Positions 29,413 through 48,100 of a stretch of 64,000 nt of DNA are shown here, one piece after another. The notes under the pieces were generated by a model that was not told the origin of the DNA, did no database searches, and saw nothing but the letters and a program-made list of their open reading frames with translations. The position numbers and the translations under genes are program-made. Every line of letters starts with the position of its first letter. Positions within the stretch are counted from its first letter, which is position 1. This DNA comes from Motacilla alba alba (lineage: Eukaryota > Chordata > Aves > Passeriformes > Motacillidae): contig NC_052031.1 of assembly GCF_015832195.1 (NCBI RefSeq), positions 8,495,850-8,559,849 of the forward strand. Direction: 5' to 3'.

Positions 29413-31780
29413 GTAACACTCTTTGTTTTCCACAAAATAATACAGAGAAAGCATTAAATTCTTTCCAGTGTTTTCTGGGAAATTCAATAAATTTTTAGTG
29501 CTTGCAGTAATTTTCAGTGAAGTGACCTGGGGTCAGTATATAGCAGTGACAAATGTCCTAGTTCTCAGGATGCAATCCATGAACACCCACTCTTATTGCA
29601 TTGGGGCATGACATTTGTGATATTGTCTTGTGCAGCAGGGTGACATTCTTATGGGATCACTGTCATATGTTTTCTCAGCGCTCCTTGATCTTACTGTTTT
29701 TCTTTGCTTCTGATTTTTGAGCTATGAATTACAAAGTTCTTCAGAAAATCAAGAAAATAAATTTTAAAAAAAGAAAGTCACATTATTGTCATTTTATTGG
29801 TGGGAAAATTGAGACCTGACTGTCACATATAGTAAGGCAATAACACAACTAGGATTAGACTGTCTCCTGGTTTACTTCAGTCTGTTTGGCTCATGTTGCC
29901 CTCTTTACTGTACTCATTTTATGGTCCCATTGAGCTAAGTCATGAATCCTTTTTTTTCTTTTTTTTTTCACACAGGGGGGTAGTTTTTAATGGAGAAGAG
30001 TTTCTCAGGGGGAGTATATTGCTTATGCCAATGTGACAAAGGGTTTACAACTCAATCTGGCTTTGTTCTTCGAAACTGCAGTTGGGACTGTCATATGGGG
30101 AATTTATCCATACCAATGAGCCTAAGCTTCTGAGTTATAGTGTACATGCTTCACAAAGCCTTAATAAGACATTTTGATGTCCAGAAAGCTGTAACTTTAT
30201 TGCATACCTTCCCTCAAGCATCAGTATAATGAATATCTAGTACATACAATGAAATAAGAAAGCTGGCCTTCTCTTGCTTCATCAAGCAGTTGTTTAAAAT
30301 CTGTATTTTCATCTAAATGCTTTTATCACTTTTTATTCCTTTAAAATAGGAAGGGAACAATCCCTTTCTTCCCAGGCCCCAGATTTGGCATATGAGTGTT
30401 TTGAGAGGTGCTGGTCAGCTGACGTCCTTCACTCCTAGTGGGGACACATCCTGCTGGGGCTCCATGCGCCACTAACAGAGCACTTTGTGGGGGTGTGGTA
30501 CCAGGGGCTGCTCTGATAGACAAGTGCTGCAGCACGTGCACAGCATCAGGCACAGGAGAGGCTCCTGTGAAAGCCCCAGGGCTGCTGAAAGCCGACAGCC
30601 TCAATGGCACACTCAAGTGCTTGCTGCTAGCATGAGCGTGGCTATCTGGGGGACCTGAAACTGGAAGGAGTCACACTGGTCAATTGGTCTCACTCCCTGC
30701 TATCAGCACCACCTACCTCATGGAGCAGTTATTCCTTTCATAACTCAGCTGTTGTAAGTGGCCCTTTGGGATACTTCATTCAGCTTCTTTAGGAATGTTG
30801 TTGCCATGGAACAGATCCTTGTTACTCCAATGTTTCAGATTTAATTTTTGTTAAAACCCACAATCTGATATGTATTTGTTTATGAGCAGTTTATACCCAT
30901 TTCCTCTGGCTGTTTATAATTCTGGTCTTCAGAGCCCTTTGATTCTTCCTGCATAATTTAACTCCATTTGTATTAGTGATGCTTCCCAACTTTCTGTCAC
31001 CAGCATGGGTTGTGGCAGAGTTCTGGGTTTTTACCAAGGCTACTGAAGTGTACGTGAAAGAGGATGAGCTCTGTTCCTTGAGGGACTTAATAAGTAACTT
31101 TCTACCTCAAGTTCTTTACGTATCAGACCTTTTTTTTTTTTTTTTTCTTGTACTAATGCCTGTTTTTTGGAGCTGAGCTAATCAGTTTCCATGTGACAAT
31201 TTAGTAAATACCTAAGTGGAGCCATGAGGAAGAGCACCTCTAGAACCTTAATGCACTTGGTAGCTGGGCTACTAAAGTGCAATCTTAGAGTGAACCAATG
31301 TCTGTTTACCAAGTTATATTGTCTTCTCTACCACACTCCATTTTCATTGGAAACTTGTGTTATTTCTTCCCTAACTAAAAAATTGTTTTGAAACCTTACC
31401 AACAGATAAAGACCAATGAGTTTTCAAATTGTTTGAGTAGCTTATGATCTTCCTCATTTGTATTGTGACAATATATAGCATTTTCTACCGATTTTATGAA
31501 GTCCTGCACCATCCTAGATTTAGAAGACTAATTAGAAGTGATTCTTGAAAAAAGCTGTAATTTCACACTTTTTTTTTTTTTGTAATCAGACTTCACTGTT
31601 TTATTTTTGAGAATCCCTTCTTCTAAGGATTTATAGTCTGAAGGGTTAGTTTAGGAACAAAATCCGATAGAGAAAGATAGATAGAAAAAAATTAATAAAA
31701 TACCAGTATTATTAATTCATGACAGATAGCAGCTGAAATTAAGCTCTTTTGGAATGAGAAGGGTGGATCCATATATGTTT

Positions 31781-31785
31781 TATAC

Positions 31786-31816
<31 letters not shown>

Positions 31817-31877
31817 CACATAGATATATACTCACGTGTATGTATGTATATATATATTTCTTTTTATCATCCACATA

Positions 31878-31928
<51 letters not shown>
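31781..31928. repeat. TA dinucleotide microsatellites
   Basis: Two TA runs: about 31781-31809, followed by a CA/TA/GTAT mosaic, and a purer one at about 31880-31927. The cluster is likely length-variable between individuals. Confidence 0.9.
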
Positions 31929-31930
<2 letters not shown>

Positions 31931-32474
31931 ATGCACATTAAAAAATTTTGCTTTCCTTTTCATTCCTTTCTAAATAGTAAAAATGCATATTTAGTAGACA
32001 GGAAAATGTTACTCTTAGAAATTTGCTGCTCCTGATTTGGAAAAGACCTTTGTGGTTTTAAATGTTTTGTTTTAATCAGAAATCAATTTCCAGCTACCCT
32101 TTAAAGTGTTACCTTATCTGTCCTACGCTGATGTACTGCTTAATTTCATACTCCTGGGACATATTCTTTCTCTCTGATAGAAAAGAGCTTATTAACTTTC
32201 ATTTATTAGGAGAATTTAATTTCTTTCCTGTTGCTAAATTTAAGAAAATATTTGAAGAGTGATTTAAAAGTAATGGTAAGGTTGTTTTTTTTTTCTTAAA
32301 TTGGGCACTAGAAGATAAAATCTGGAAATCATGACAGTAGCCAACCTTTGGAATTTTGATATGGTTATTTTAAAAGGAAAATAAACTGAAGATTAAGGAA
32401 AGAATCCTATTTAAGTATACGGTTCACATATTCCAACTAGTTGCATTCTTGCCTTAAATTCAGTAACTCCATTA

Positions 32475-32516
32475 AGCTATTCTAAGATTTTTCTTAGCTA
32501 TTCTAAGATTTTTCTA
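32475..32516. repeat. 21-bp tandem duplication
   Basis: AGCTATTCTAAGATTTTTCT occurs twice back to back, with one mismatch at the end of the unit. Confidence 0.8.
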
Positions 32517-35500
32517 AGAGATTTCTAATACAGATATATATACTATAAAGTATATTAAATATATAATTTGTACTTATTTTAACACAGAATGGCTATAACA
32601 AGTCAATTTTGTTGTCACCTTTAATATATAGTGACTGATTATCTGTCTTTTGTTCCCATTCCTTGAAGTTTTTGCTTATTGAGGAGTTTGGTAAAAAAAA
32701 GAATTTGTTGGTTAGCTGTTACCATTGTAAATAAAACATGTAAATAGAAAAAAAAAATACCAGTTTCAAAGCTTCAAACCATTTAACAGCTCAATTATTT
32801 TAAATCTAACAGAAACTACAGGAGCATGCAGTCTTACTTTTTTGGGATATTGTAAAACTAAGTAACTAATCGGAATAAAATATAATAGTAAAACTTAATT
32901 TCACCCCCTACAGAAAAGTCAATACAGATGCGTAACATTATTTGTGCCAGTGTTTGAGGGAGCCAGACCTGTGGTACTGTTACACAGCATGTCCTGTAAT
33001 AAAAAATGGGGTTTATCTTTTCTTGCTCAGCACATCAACTCATTATTTATTATGCAATTTTCTTGATCTATTACAATTTAGAACTGACAGTTTCTGGGAA
33101 CCTCTCATTTCTCATATGTAAAGCAAATAAATATCACTTTTACTACCCCATATATAATTGCAAATTGATTTTCAAGTTGGATCACTGAGCTTCACTTTTC
33201 ATTGTCTAATGTGGCCTTATATAATGCTAAATACTGAGGCTGTTGAGTAAGTAGAGAGTAAAACAATTGATTTTTTAATATAATTATCTGTGGTCAATTG
33301 CCATAGAAGTGGGAGTGTGTGTATTTCAGCTTTGTAGGAAAAATGCTAATTCCCATGAAGGAATCTGTAGAAGAATTGAGGGTAAGTCAAGTCCATTAAC
33401 ACTTTTGATGCCTCGAACCAGATGTCTCTGTTTTTAACTCCTCCAGTTCTTCTGTGTATTTGGCAAGGAGAGCTGGCCATTTTCAAAAGCCTACAAAGGG
33501 ATGTCTTGTCTGCCTAACTGGATAACTAAACTTTGGCCAAACATCTCCCAAGCCCCTTGGCCTTTAGCCTTTCCTGTAAATGATTCAGGGATCTTGGGCA
33601 GAATTGGGCATGAAGTTTATGCACAAGACAGCTGACAGCTCAGACAAATCTCCTTGGCCAGATGTGTTTGGAGATCCATGATCTTACATTCCTCTGTCTG
33701 TTTCTTCTCATCAGCCTTTCTACACTGGTAGCTTTTCATCAGCTTTTCTTCTTAAACTTAACTTGTGTTGCTATCGAGACTCATCCCACTCTGCCCAGGC
33801 AGAGACCAGACTGGACCTACCTCCAGCCCTTCCTGACATTCCCAGTCCTTTCCTCTGGGCTTCCTGGCACTGTGCACAGTGCCACCCACACACCCTGGCA
33901 TGGCTGATTTCAGATTGCATTTTCATACCTGGATTCTATGACCACATCATTCTGAGAAAATGCTCTGGGAGAGCAAAGTTGTGCTCCTATGCTGCAGTGC
34001 TGTTACACTGTCTTATCCCTGACTCCGTGTAAATATTGTTGTAGAGGGTTAAGGTTTAAATAACTTAAACTACATTATCTCTACTAAGAGGTTTTTATCA
34101 GAAAGGTAACTAAATTCACGTGAGAGGAAAAATGATTTCCTTGCAGAAATCCAGTACATCCATTTTCACTGGGAATGAAAGAGGGAGAAGTAAAATCAAA
34201 AGTGTTTCCAGACTGAGAGAAACAGTGACCATAGGTTTTGGGAAGTGATAAAAGTACTTGACACAGGACACTGGCTGTTTCCCTACCCTTGTAAGTCTGA
34301 GCCTGTGTATGTCAAGCCACTTCCTACAAGGTGCCAAGAGCTGGGTGAAAAGGAATAAATATGACAGCAGTCAACTCCTCTTGTATGCCATTGGGTTGTG
34401 CATCCTTCCTTGATGATGTTTCTATTTCTGATATATTAAAAGAATTCTTCATTCTTACTTATTTGCAATTTAAGGTTTTATAAAGAGTGATTGGAGACTA
34501 CTCCAAAGCAAAAGCATTTGTGACTACTAATGACCTGCTGACTGGTGCCTGGGACTTGAGTCAATGTACTAATCAATACTGCTTAAAAATTAGTGTGATT
34601 TGTGGTGTTTTTACTGTTAGTTATGAGAAATAACAATAGTTTTGCCTTGTCAAAATAAGAAGTATAAAATACCCATTTTTATCAGGGTGGTTGTAGAAGA
34701 ATTTGTATTTAGCTTCTATTTTAAATTTAATAGAATCAAATATGTATTAAATCATATCCAGTCTTGACTGCTTAATTGAAGTCAATGAGACAGAACCTGA
34801 ACTGTTGTTCATTGATGTTTCTTCACTAACATAATTTGGATTACAGTAATTGATAGTATTTTGCCACCTAGATTCATCTACATCAAAACCTGTTGTATAG
34901 AATTCTTCAGGGCAGATTAAAAAAGAAAGAGAAATGGTATCAACATTTAATGCCACTTACCTAAGGTCCACGATTCTACTGTAAGCCTCTGTTTCATTTT
35001 CTCAGTAAACTCAGTTAATGTTGATGGGTGACATTTTTAAACCATGCACTGTTGATTTCTGTCAAATGTGCTTTTTGTTCTACAAATTTCCCTTGAGGTA
35101 TCCTTAATTTTTTGATCCTAATTCTTTTCATTTCAAAATTGGCAGAAAGAGCTAAGTATTTTTTTATAACAGTTATGCCAAATCCACTGGCCTGAATTCT
35201 TCACAAATGTAATTTGCCTGGCTTTGCAATCAGCGTAGTTTCCAGACAATTTGGCTCATCATAACTTTGAGAGAAACACATAATGGTGACAAGGTGCCCT
35301 GGCCTGATAACTTAATGTTTTTTAGTAGTACATGTAGCCAATGAAGAAATATACAAAGATCGGGGGGTTGATTTAAAACCTCTTAACTTTTTGTGATGGA
35401 ATCTTGTATTTGAAGTCATGTTAATTTCCATTTACAGGCAAGGTCTTTCAACACACATAAATCTGTTTTAACTGTTTATTCATGTAATAATTAATCTATC

Positions 35501-35557
35501 AGTCACAGGATGGGTTATAATCTTCATAATCTTTGTCTTATTTTAACTGTGTTACAG

Positions 35558-35620
35558 ATTTACTGGCCTGCAGCAAAAGAAAAGGTAGAATTATGCAAAT
35601 TAGCTGGGAAAGATGCCCAG
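35558..35620 (+). CDS. SEMA3D: SEMA3D coding exon, Sema domain
   Basis: 63 bp, phase 0 to 0, 21 residues: [21 protein letters not shown] split from its neighbours by GTTACAG and GTAGGT. It holds a conserved Cys (ELC) and the family motif CKLAGKD. Ending in Gln rather than Asn before TEC is a small difference from the SEMA3D sequence I recall. Confidence 0.93.
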
Positions 35621-41675
<6,055 letters not shown>

Positions 41676-41769
41676 GAGATGGTGTTCCGTTTGGATACCC
41701 AGAACCTGGAGTCTGGCAGGTTGAAGTGCCCCTTCGATCCCCAGCAGCCGTTTGCTTCAGTGATGGCAG
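41676..41769 (+). CDS. SEMA3D: SEMA3D coding exon, Sema domain
   Basis: 94 bp, phase 0 to 1. The acceptor is TTTATTCTCAG and the donor CAG/GTAAGG. It encodes [17 protein letters not shown] and [13 protein letters not shown] plus the first base of the next codon (Asp). [16 protein letters not shown] is diagnostic for SEMA3D. The open frame continues into the intron to 42023, but the splice site and next exon show that this is intron. Confidence 0.94.
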
Positions 41770-44700
41770 GTAAGGAGCCACCAGAGCCAGGTGCTGCCCT
41801 TGGACCTGCGATGGCTTTGCGCGAGCCCAGGGGCTCAGCAGATGCCACTGCTGGAGCTCCTCTGGTACTGGTCATGTTTCCAGTGCTGGTTTGTGCTCTC
41901 AGGCTGCAGACACCAGGGAGCTGGAAGGGCAGCAGTGCAAACAGAGGCATTGGAATGGCAGTGAAGCCTCTGTCAGCTGGATGGGAAGGCGGTTTCACCC
42001 TCACCCAGTCATTGCTCCTTTAAGAGGACAACAAAAAAACCCACATGGACAGAGAGTGTTTGAAGCCCTTGTGGGCCTCTTTCTGCAATTATCAATATGT
42101 TCTGCCCTTTGAAGTCTGCTGACATGCACTATTTCCATAAATGCGTTTCTGAGGTTTCTATTTACTCGAGTAGCCACTTCTGAAGCCGGGAGCGGAGAAG
42201 CAGATAGTGCACTCTGCCTGCTGCGTGCATCGCAGCACTGTGTGGTCTGACATTTGGGGCCAAGGAATGTCAGCTTGACCTCTGGATTTCAAATCACTAT
42301 AAGAGCTACTTTTGTCATGGTTTGGTTCATAGCTTTGGACTATTTTCATTTAACTTGTCCTTCGAGCATATGAATACAAGATAAGAGTGAAGCACCATGA
42401 CGTTTTCATTTACAGCCAAAGAGCAGTGGTGACAGTGCTTTGAAGTATCGGTCACTCTGTGTTATAAAAAGAATATGACTAATGTTCAGTCTTTATTCTC
42501 AGATAATAAGATAGATGATTTGTGATTCTGACCCTACAGATGGGGCAGGACTTCCTTTATTAAAAACAATAGATTAAAGCCTGTGCTTATTCTTCTCAGA
42601 GACCCCTAGTACTCTTTAATGACCGTGAAGTCTATTTTTGAAATGGGGTTCCAGAAACTTTAACTTTTTTTTTTTTTTTAATGCAAGCAGTAGAACTGTG
42701 TGATTTATTGCTGCATTGCCTAATTTCAGTAGCACTCTCATGCTTTGACTGTTCTATTAAATCTTGTGAAATGAAGAAGCTGCTGTCTTTTAGCAAGCTA
42801 AGACATGAACTTTCCTGCATAACAATTTTTGAGCTAGATAAAATTAATGGTCAGGGTATTTTAGTACTCCTTTTTTTGACTGTTTCTGGTGTCAAGTGCT
42901 TCACAATAATGTACAAGGAGTACTGTAAAGAGTTACAGGCCTGATCAGAGAATGTGTTTTTGGTCTATCTTTGGATGCTTACCTTATTCTCAAATGAACT
43001 AGGAGAGCAGTATAGTTCATGGGCAAGATGCTGCTCTGTAGCTCAGGTGAGATCATTTCCCATCTCTGCCATTAATGAGCAGAGTAACCTTGGCACATCA
43101 CTTCTCTCTATCTACTTTTATTTATCTGCCAAATGGCAGTAAAAAATACTTATATCCTTCAGAGAACACTTTTTATTCAGTTACGCATTTATGAGCTAAG
43201 TAATATCTAACTATATTTTCACTCATATATGTAAGTTAATGCAACTGAGTAATTTTCTTTCTTTGTAGAAATAAGTAATCTGAGTACTACATGACATATC
43301 ACTTCAAGTAATATATCCCCATAGATAAATTTGAAAAAGTAGTTTTTTTGACTGAAAAATCACCTGTTCATCATCCATCCTCACAAATTACCACTCACCA
43401 AAACTGTTCAGGACATTACAGAACTTGGAATGAGAGATACCAAATGCTGAGAGAAGTGCTGAAAATGCCTTGTCAGCAGAGCCTGAGCAAAGATGGAGAA
43501 TTTCTGTTGGCCCTTTAGATGTATCGATCACCGAGTGCCTGTCACTTAGCAAACACCAATTACCCTGCCCATCCCTCATTATGACAAATACCTTTCAGAA
43601 TGCACTGTTGTTTCTTTACAAAGGCAACATGCTGTCTGAAAGATGTGCTTTCCACAACTGTCGTGGAAATAATACAGAAGTAACAATAATAATGAGGTAA
43701 AAAGAAAGATGATTGATCTTTTTTTGGACAAATAAAGTGCTTGTGTATCATGGGTTGTGGGTTGGTTTGTTGATTTTTTTTCCCTCCCTTGATCTTATTT
43801 TTTTAAGTGCATTTACATCTTTCGCAAATGAAAGCACAAACATCAGTGTTGAATGGTGTTTATTCTGTATTCACACTCAACAAAGGCTTCTCTCTAAAAG
43901 ATCTTGTGAAATGTTTTAACCCAGGAGTATCAGAAAACCTGGATAAGGAACTTTTGGAAGGGGATTTTTATGTATCATATAGCTTTTTATAAAATTATAA
44001 ATCATGAACATGAACTTTTTTGTTTTTAGTAATTCTAAAGATTTATTTCTGCAAGTCATTAAACAAAATAAAACAAAAAACCCTCTCCAACGAATAAACC
44101 TTGTTATTTACAGAAAAAGGAGTATTTTAAAACACACTGTGTGGTAAAAAAACAAAAAAAGGTTTACAGTGATATTGTTTCTTTGCTTTTTTTTTGAAAA
44201 GTACTGAGATTTGAAGGGAGAAAGAAAATATTGTGCATTTTTTAGCATTTTCATTGCCCCAAAAGGTTCAGAAGAGCCAATAGTGACTGCAGTTACAGCA
44301 AGATCAAGGCACTGTGTTATAGATGTAGTGTCCTTGTGAGGTAAATTCTGGCTGCCTTATTCAAGCAAAATGTGTCATTTATTTTGGGAGACCACTCTGT
44401 GTTAAAATGATGATGATTTGTGTCTGTAGCCATATTCCTGCCATTAACACAAATTCCCTAAATTTGTGCCTGAATTCCTTTGTGAATTAAGTGTTGGATG
44501 GAGGCCATTGCTCCAGGAATGGGCCAAGCTGCAACATTCCAGTGGGGAAGCATCCATCCTGTTTTTCTGGCTCAGGAGCAGCAAAGCCATCAGGGCCATG
44601 GCAGTGCTGGGACACAGGGGTAGCTGGAATGGACAGGTGGCCATGCCCTCACCCTGGCTCCCAGGTGCATTGGACAGGGTGTTCAGATTAAATAGACCTT

Positions 44701-45009
44701 TATACCCTTAAGAGCCCAGTACCCATTCAAGCCTGGGAAATTTACTTTCCCCAGTGCCTAAAAGATCTGAAAATTAGGTGTTGACTACGTTACTTCTCAG
44801 ACATATAATTACAAATATAACTCTCATTTAAATGTAAATAAATTCACAGAACCAAAACCCCATTAAAATATGACCCAATAATATTTTAAAGCATTAAATT
44901 AGTTTATAGACCAGTTAAACACAGGTGTTGCTCACCCAACAAAATGTAAATAGTCTTAATTTTTTTTTATGCCACAGCTGTAGGAACCCTATTTCTTTTT
45001 CATTTGCAG
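41770..45009 (+). other. SEMA3D intron (3.2 kb)
   Basis: The first 250 bases are GC-richer and open in the frame of the preceding exon, but with no conserved motif. I see no element in the remainder. Confidence 0.75.
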
Positions 45010-45138
45010 ATGAGTATCTTTATGCTGGAACAGCTTCTGATTTCCTTGGCAAAGACACTGCTCTGACACGTTCTCTGGGCCCTTCTCACGACCACCATTA
45101 CATCAGAACTGACATTTCTGAACATTACTGGCTTACTG
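45010..45138 (+). CDS. SEMA3D: SEMA3D coding exon, Sema domain
   Basis: 129 bp, phase 1 to 1. The acceptor is CATTTGCAG and the donor CTG/GTAAGA. With the base from the previous exon it reads [19 protein letters not shown], then [16 protein letters not shown] and ISEHYWLT. The [12 protein letters not shown] segment is the class 3 hallmark corresponding to LYSGTAADFMGRD in SEMA3A. Confidence 0.94.
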
Positions 45139-48100
45139 GTAAGATCCCAAACATATGCTGTTGTCATTTGCATTGTCCCTGCCTCTGAAGTTAATAGCTC
45201 CTTCCTTATATAAATATATGTCCAGTAACTATAAATATAGATATTGTATCATGGAGGCTTTGGATTACGTAGGCTTTTTTGAAAAAGCTCAGTGGAACAG
45301 AAATGCACTTGAGAAAAGTCACAGAGGTGAAAATGCTCATTAAGGGAAGAGTGGGAGCATAAGACTTAATCATAGTTTCCGTCTTTGATCTGTATATCTG
45401 AATATAATCCTACAACTGAAATGATATCATGACTTAAATGCTTCTATATTCAGTCTTGTCAGAATAATTTTTTTAAACTGTATTTTCCAGTCACTTGTTA
45501 GAAGCGTTCTGTATAGCATGTTGAAAAGACAGACTAGAAATTCCACATTTTTTGGTAGGAGGTCTTTTTTTTTTGTTCTTTTCTTTTTTTTAGGGGGAAA
45601 AATACCCTTTGTTGCTCCGAGGATCATTTTAAAACCACTAAGGGCACACTAAAATAGCTTCCCAAGCAAAACACTGCTTTTTCTTGCCTGTTAAAAAACA
45701 TTGTGAGCTAGTAAACCCTCTAAAAAACTGGCTGCATTTGCACCCAGCCAGTCTCAAACCACACACAGAGTAACATGGAAAACTTCACTCACAAGCTAAG
45801 CCTGCTCAATTAAAGCATCCCCCTTTTAGCTGTCAACTGTCTTTAAAGATGTGGCAACACTGGTCGTGGCTCAAGGATGCCTGTGTGACTATTATGGGTG
45901 CAGTGTAAGGCCAGGGCCTGCTGACCACAAGGTTAAGTTGTCTTCCCAGCAGACAACTTCTAAAAAGGATAATTTTGCCTCTTAACTCTTTGAGACCTCA
46001 ACAAGAGGAAATGTTCTTTTTTTTTCTTAATAATTTTTCCCTACGCATTCTCTTCCTTCTGTATCACTGCCTTAAATTTCTGTCTAGATGCAACTCCATA
46101 ACCCCAGGATTTCTGCTGTGAGAAAAGGAGAAAAAGAAAAGGCCACTTAAAAGTCATGTTTACCTTTCCAAATAGGGGATAGAAGAATCTCACATCTGAC
46201 TCTGCTGACCTATCCCACTTTCATTTCCTGTACTGAAAATCTTTCTTGTCCCACCTCTCCTATCTCATCTCTCATTTTCACACACCCCTTGTGCAGTGCA
46301 GAACAGAAATGGACTGTGATATGGACCACGATGGGTCCTTCCAGCAGTCAGATCTCTAATTCTAATTAGCCATGCAACTGCATATCCAGTTTTATCACTG
46401 ATGGCCTGCACATGCTCAGCATGGAAAGGTGGCTGGGTAGCTGCTTTCCTAAGGGATGCAGTAATAAGGTAAAAACAAAGGTTTACTGTGGTTTGGCCCT
46501 GAGGAGCATCTGGTGTTATCATTAGTATAGATCCACATTGATGAGCATTACAGGGTTCAGTTGCCAGTCCAAAAGAACTTGTAGCTTAAAAATACAGTTC
46601 CGAACATTTAATTCTCTTATTATTGTTTCTTCATGAGCAGTTTGAGGCAAGGGAACAATAGAAGAAAGCAGAATAAACTGCAGGTTTGAGAAATGTTTAA
46701 ATGTTTTAGTGGGGGCGGGGGTGTCTGCCTTTCCACTCATTTAGATTGATTCACAATTTATTCTGTTTTCACTTAAAGCATCTGTATTTGTGAAACTTTT
46801 CTAAGGAGAACAGTATATTAATATGTCTGGGTCTGAAAAACAGCTTTAGTGTGCTAGACTGTGAGGTGAAAATTGCCCCACACTATATAAACACTGAAGA
46901 CCCTATATATTCTTCAGGTTTACCTTGTTTCCAGCCATATAAAACCCTACAGCCACAATTCTGTCTAAGACTTCACAAATACAATCCATTCAGTGTTATA
47001 CTAAGAGGCATAGACATAAACTAGGTGCTTTTAATATTTTGAAACAGTCCTTTTAAGGTTGGAGAAAATTTTAAGTGCAACTTGAAATGACGGCATCATT
47101 TTTGCAATAAGCCATAGGGTGGCCAATATATTTCTAGTTTATTGTGTAATGTTACCAATTACATACTTCTTTGCTTTCAGTCGATATTGGTATAAAGAAA
47201 ATATTTACTTGATTTCAGATTTAAAACTCCCATCTCATGTAAATCCCCTCTTCCCGAAATCTACTGCCCATTTACCAAGCATGTGTTAGACCTCCAGTAA
47301 AAGTTGTTCATACTTGGATAATTGTACAATTGGAAATAAATTATTACCATGCATGACTCATGTTTTACTTAGGATAAGCATAAAATGTACAGCTTGTTTT
47401 CTTCCAGAGGGCCAAGGAAGTTTTGCTGTAATGCACCTTAATATTTTTAAAGTTTAGTCTTATTCTGTTTCTGGAAACAAAATTATCCTTCCCTGAGGGA
47501 AGGGAGGTAAAGACAAAGCATGAGGGAAAAATGCGTGGGATACCTTCCAGTTCCTTGCAGGGCATCTCTATCTTGGCTAATTAAGACATGTCCTAATCTC
47601 AGTGACTGAATAGAAGCTCCACAGAGGGGGAAGGAGGAAGGCAGCTAATCTTTCCCATGACTCAGGCTCACACGTGCTCATACTCCCTCAAGGGTGGCAC
47701 TGGAGCAGAGGGGAGCCGGGCTGGGCTATCAGGCATTCCCACAGCTGCTCACTGGAGCTGTCTCGCCCGGGGAGGAAGCATGTGGGGCTGGTGGCCCCTC
47801 TCTGGATGGCAGAGCCACCCCCTGGAACTGAGACTGCCCCGTGCCAGCCCCGTGGGCAGAGAGCACCCCACCAGCCCTACACACAGGCATCCACTGAGCA
47901 GCTGCACATTCCTCCCTCCTTCAGAGGAAAGAAGGCCATAGCTGGAATGAGGGCTTCCTTGAATTGCATTCATCTCTCTTTTTTTTCCCTTTTCACTTTT
48001 TTCTTAGCGATTTAGTCGTCTTTTCCAGGGCAAAGTCTTGGAGGCAATGAGTTCTTTATATCCTGCGAACTTTGGATGGGATTCAGCTCCCTTAACTCTA

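Larger units (their letters stand above)
23157..35557 (+). other. SEMA3D intron (12.4 kb)
   Basis: AT-rich. It contains a SINE near 29.3 kb, a TA-rich microsatellite cluster near 31.8 kb, a 21-bp tandem duplication near 32.5 kb, and a CpG-dense spot near 26.7 kb. Otherwise I see no gene or identifiable element. Short frames have no coding character. Confidence 0.8.

Noticed and set aside
31754..32035. Frame rich in Ile-Tyr repeats
   Set aside because: Translation of a TA microsatellite.
41770..42023. Extension of the SEMA3D exon ending at 41769
   Set aside because: GTAAGG donor at 41770 and a phase-matched next exon at 45010 show that it is intron.
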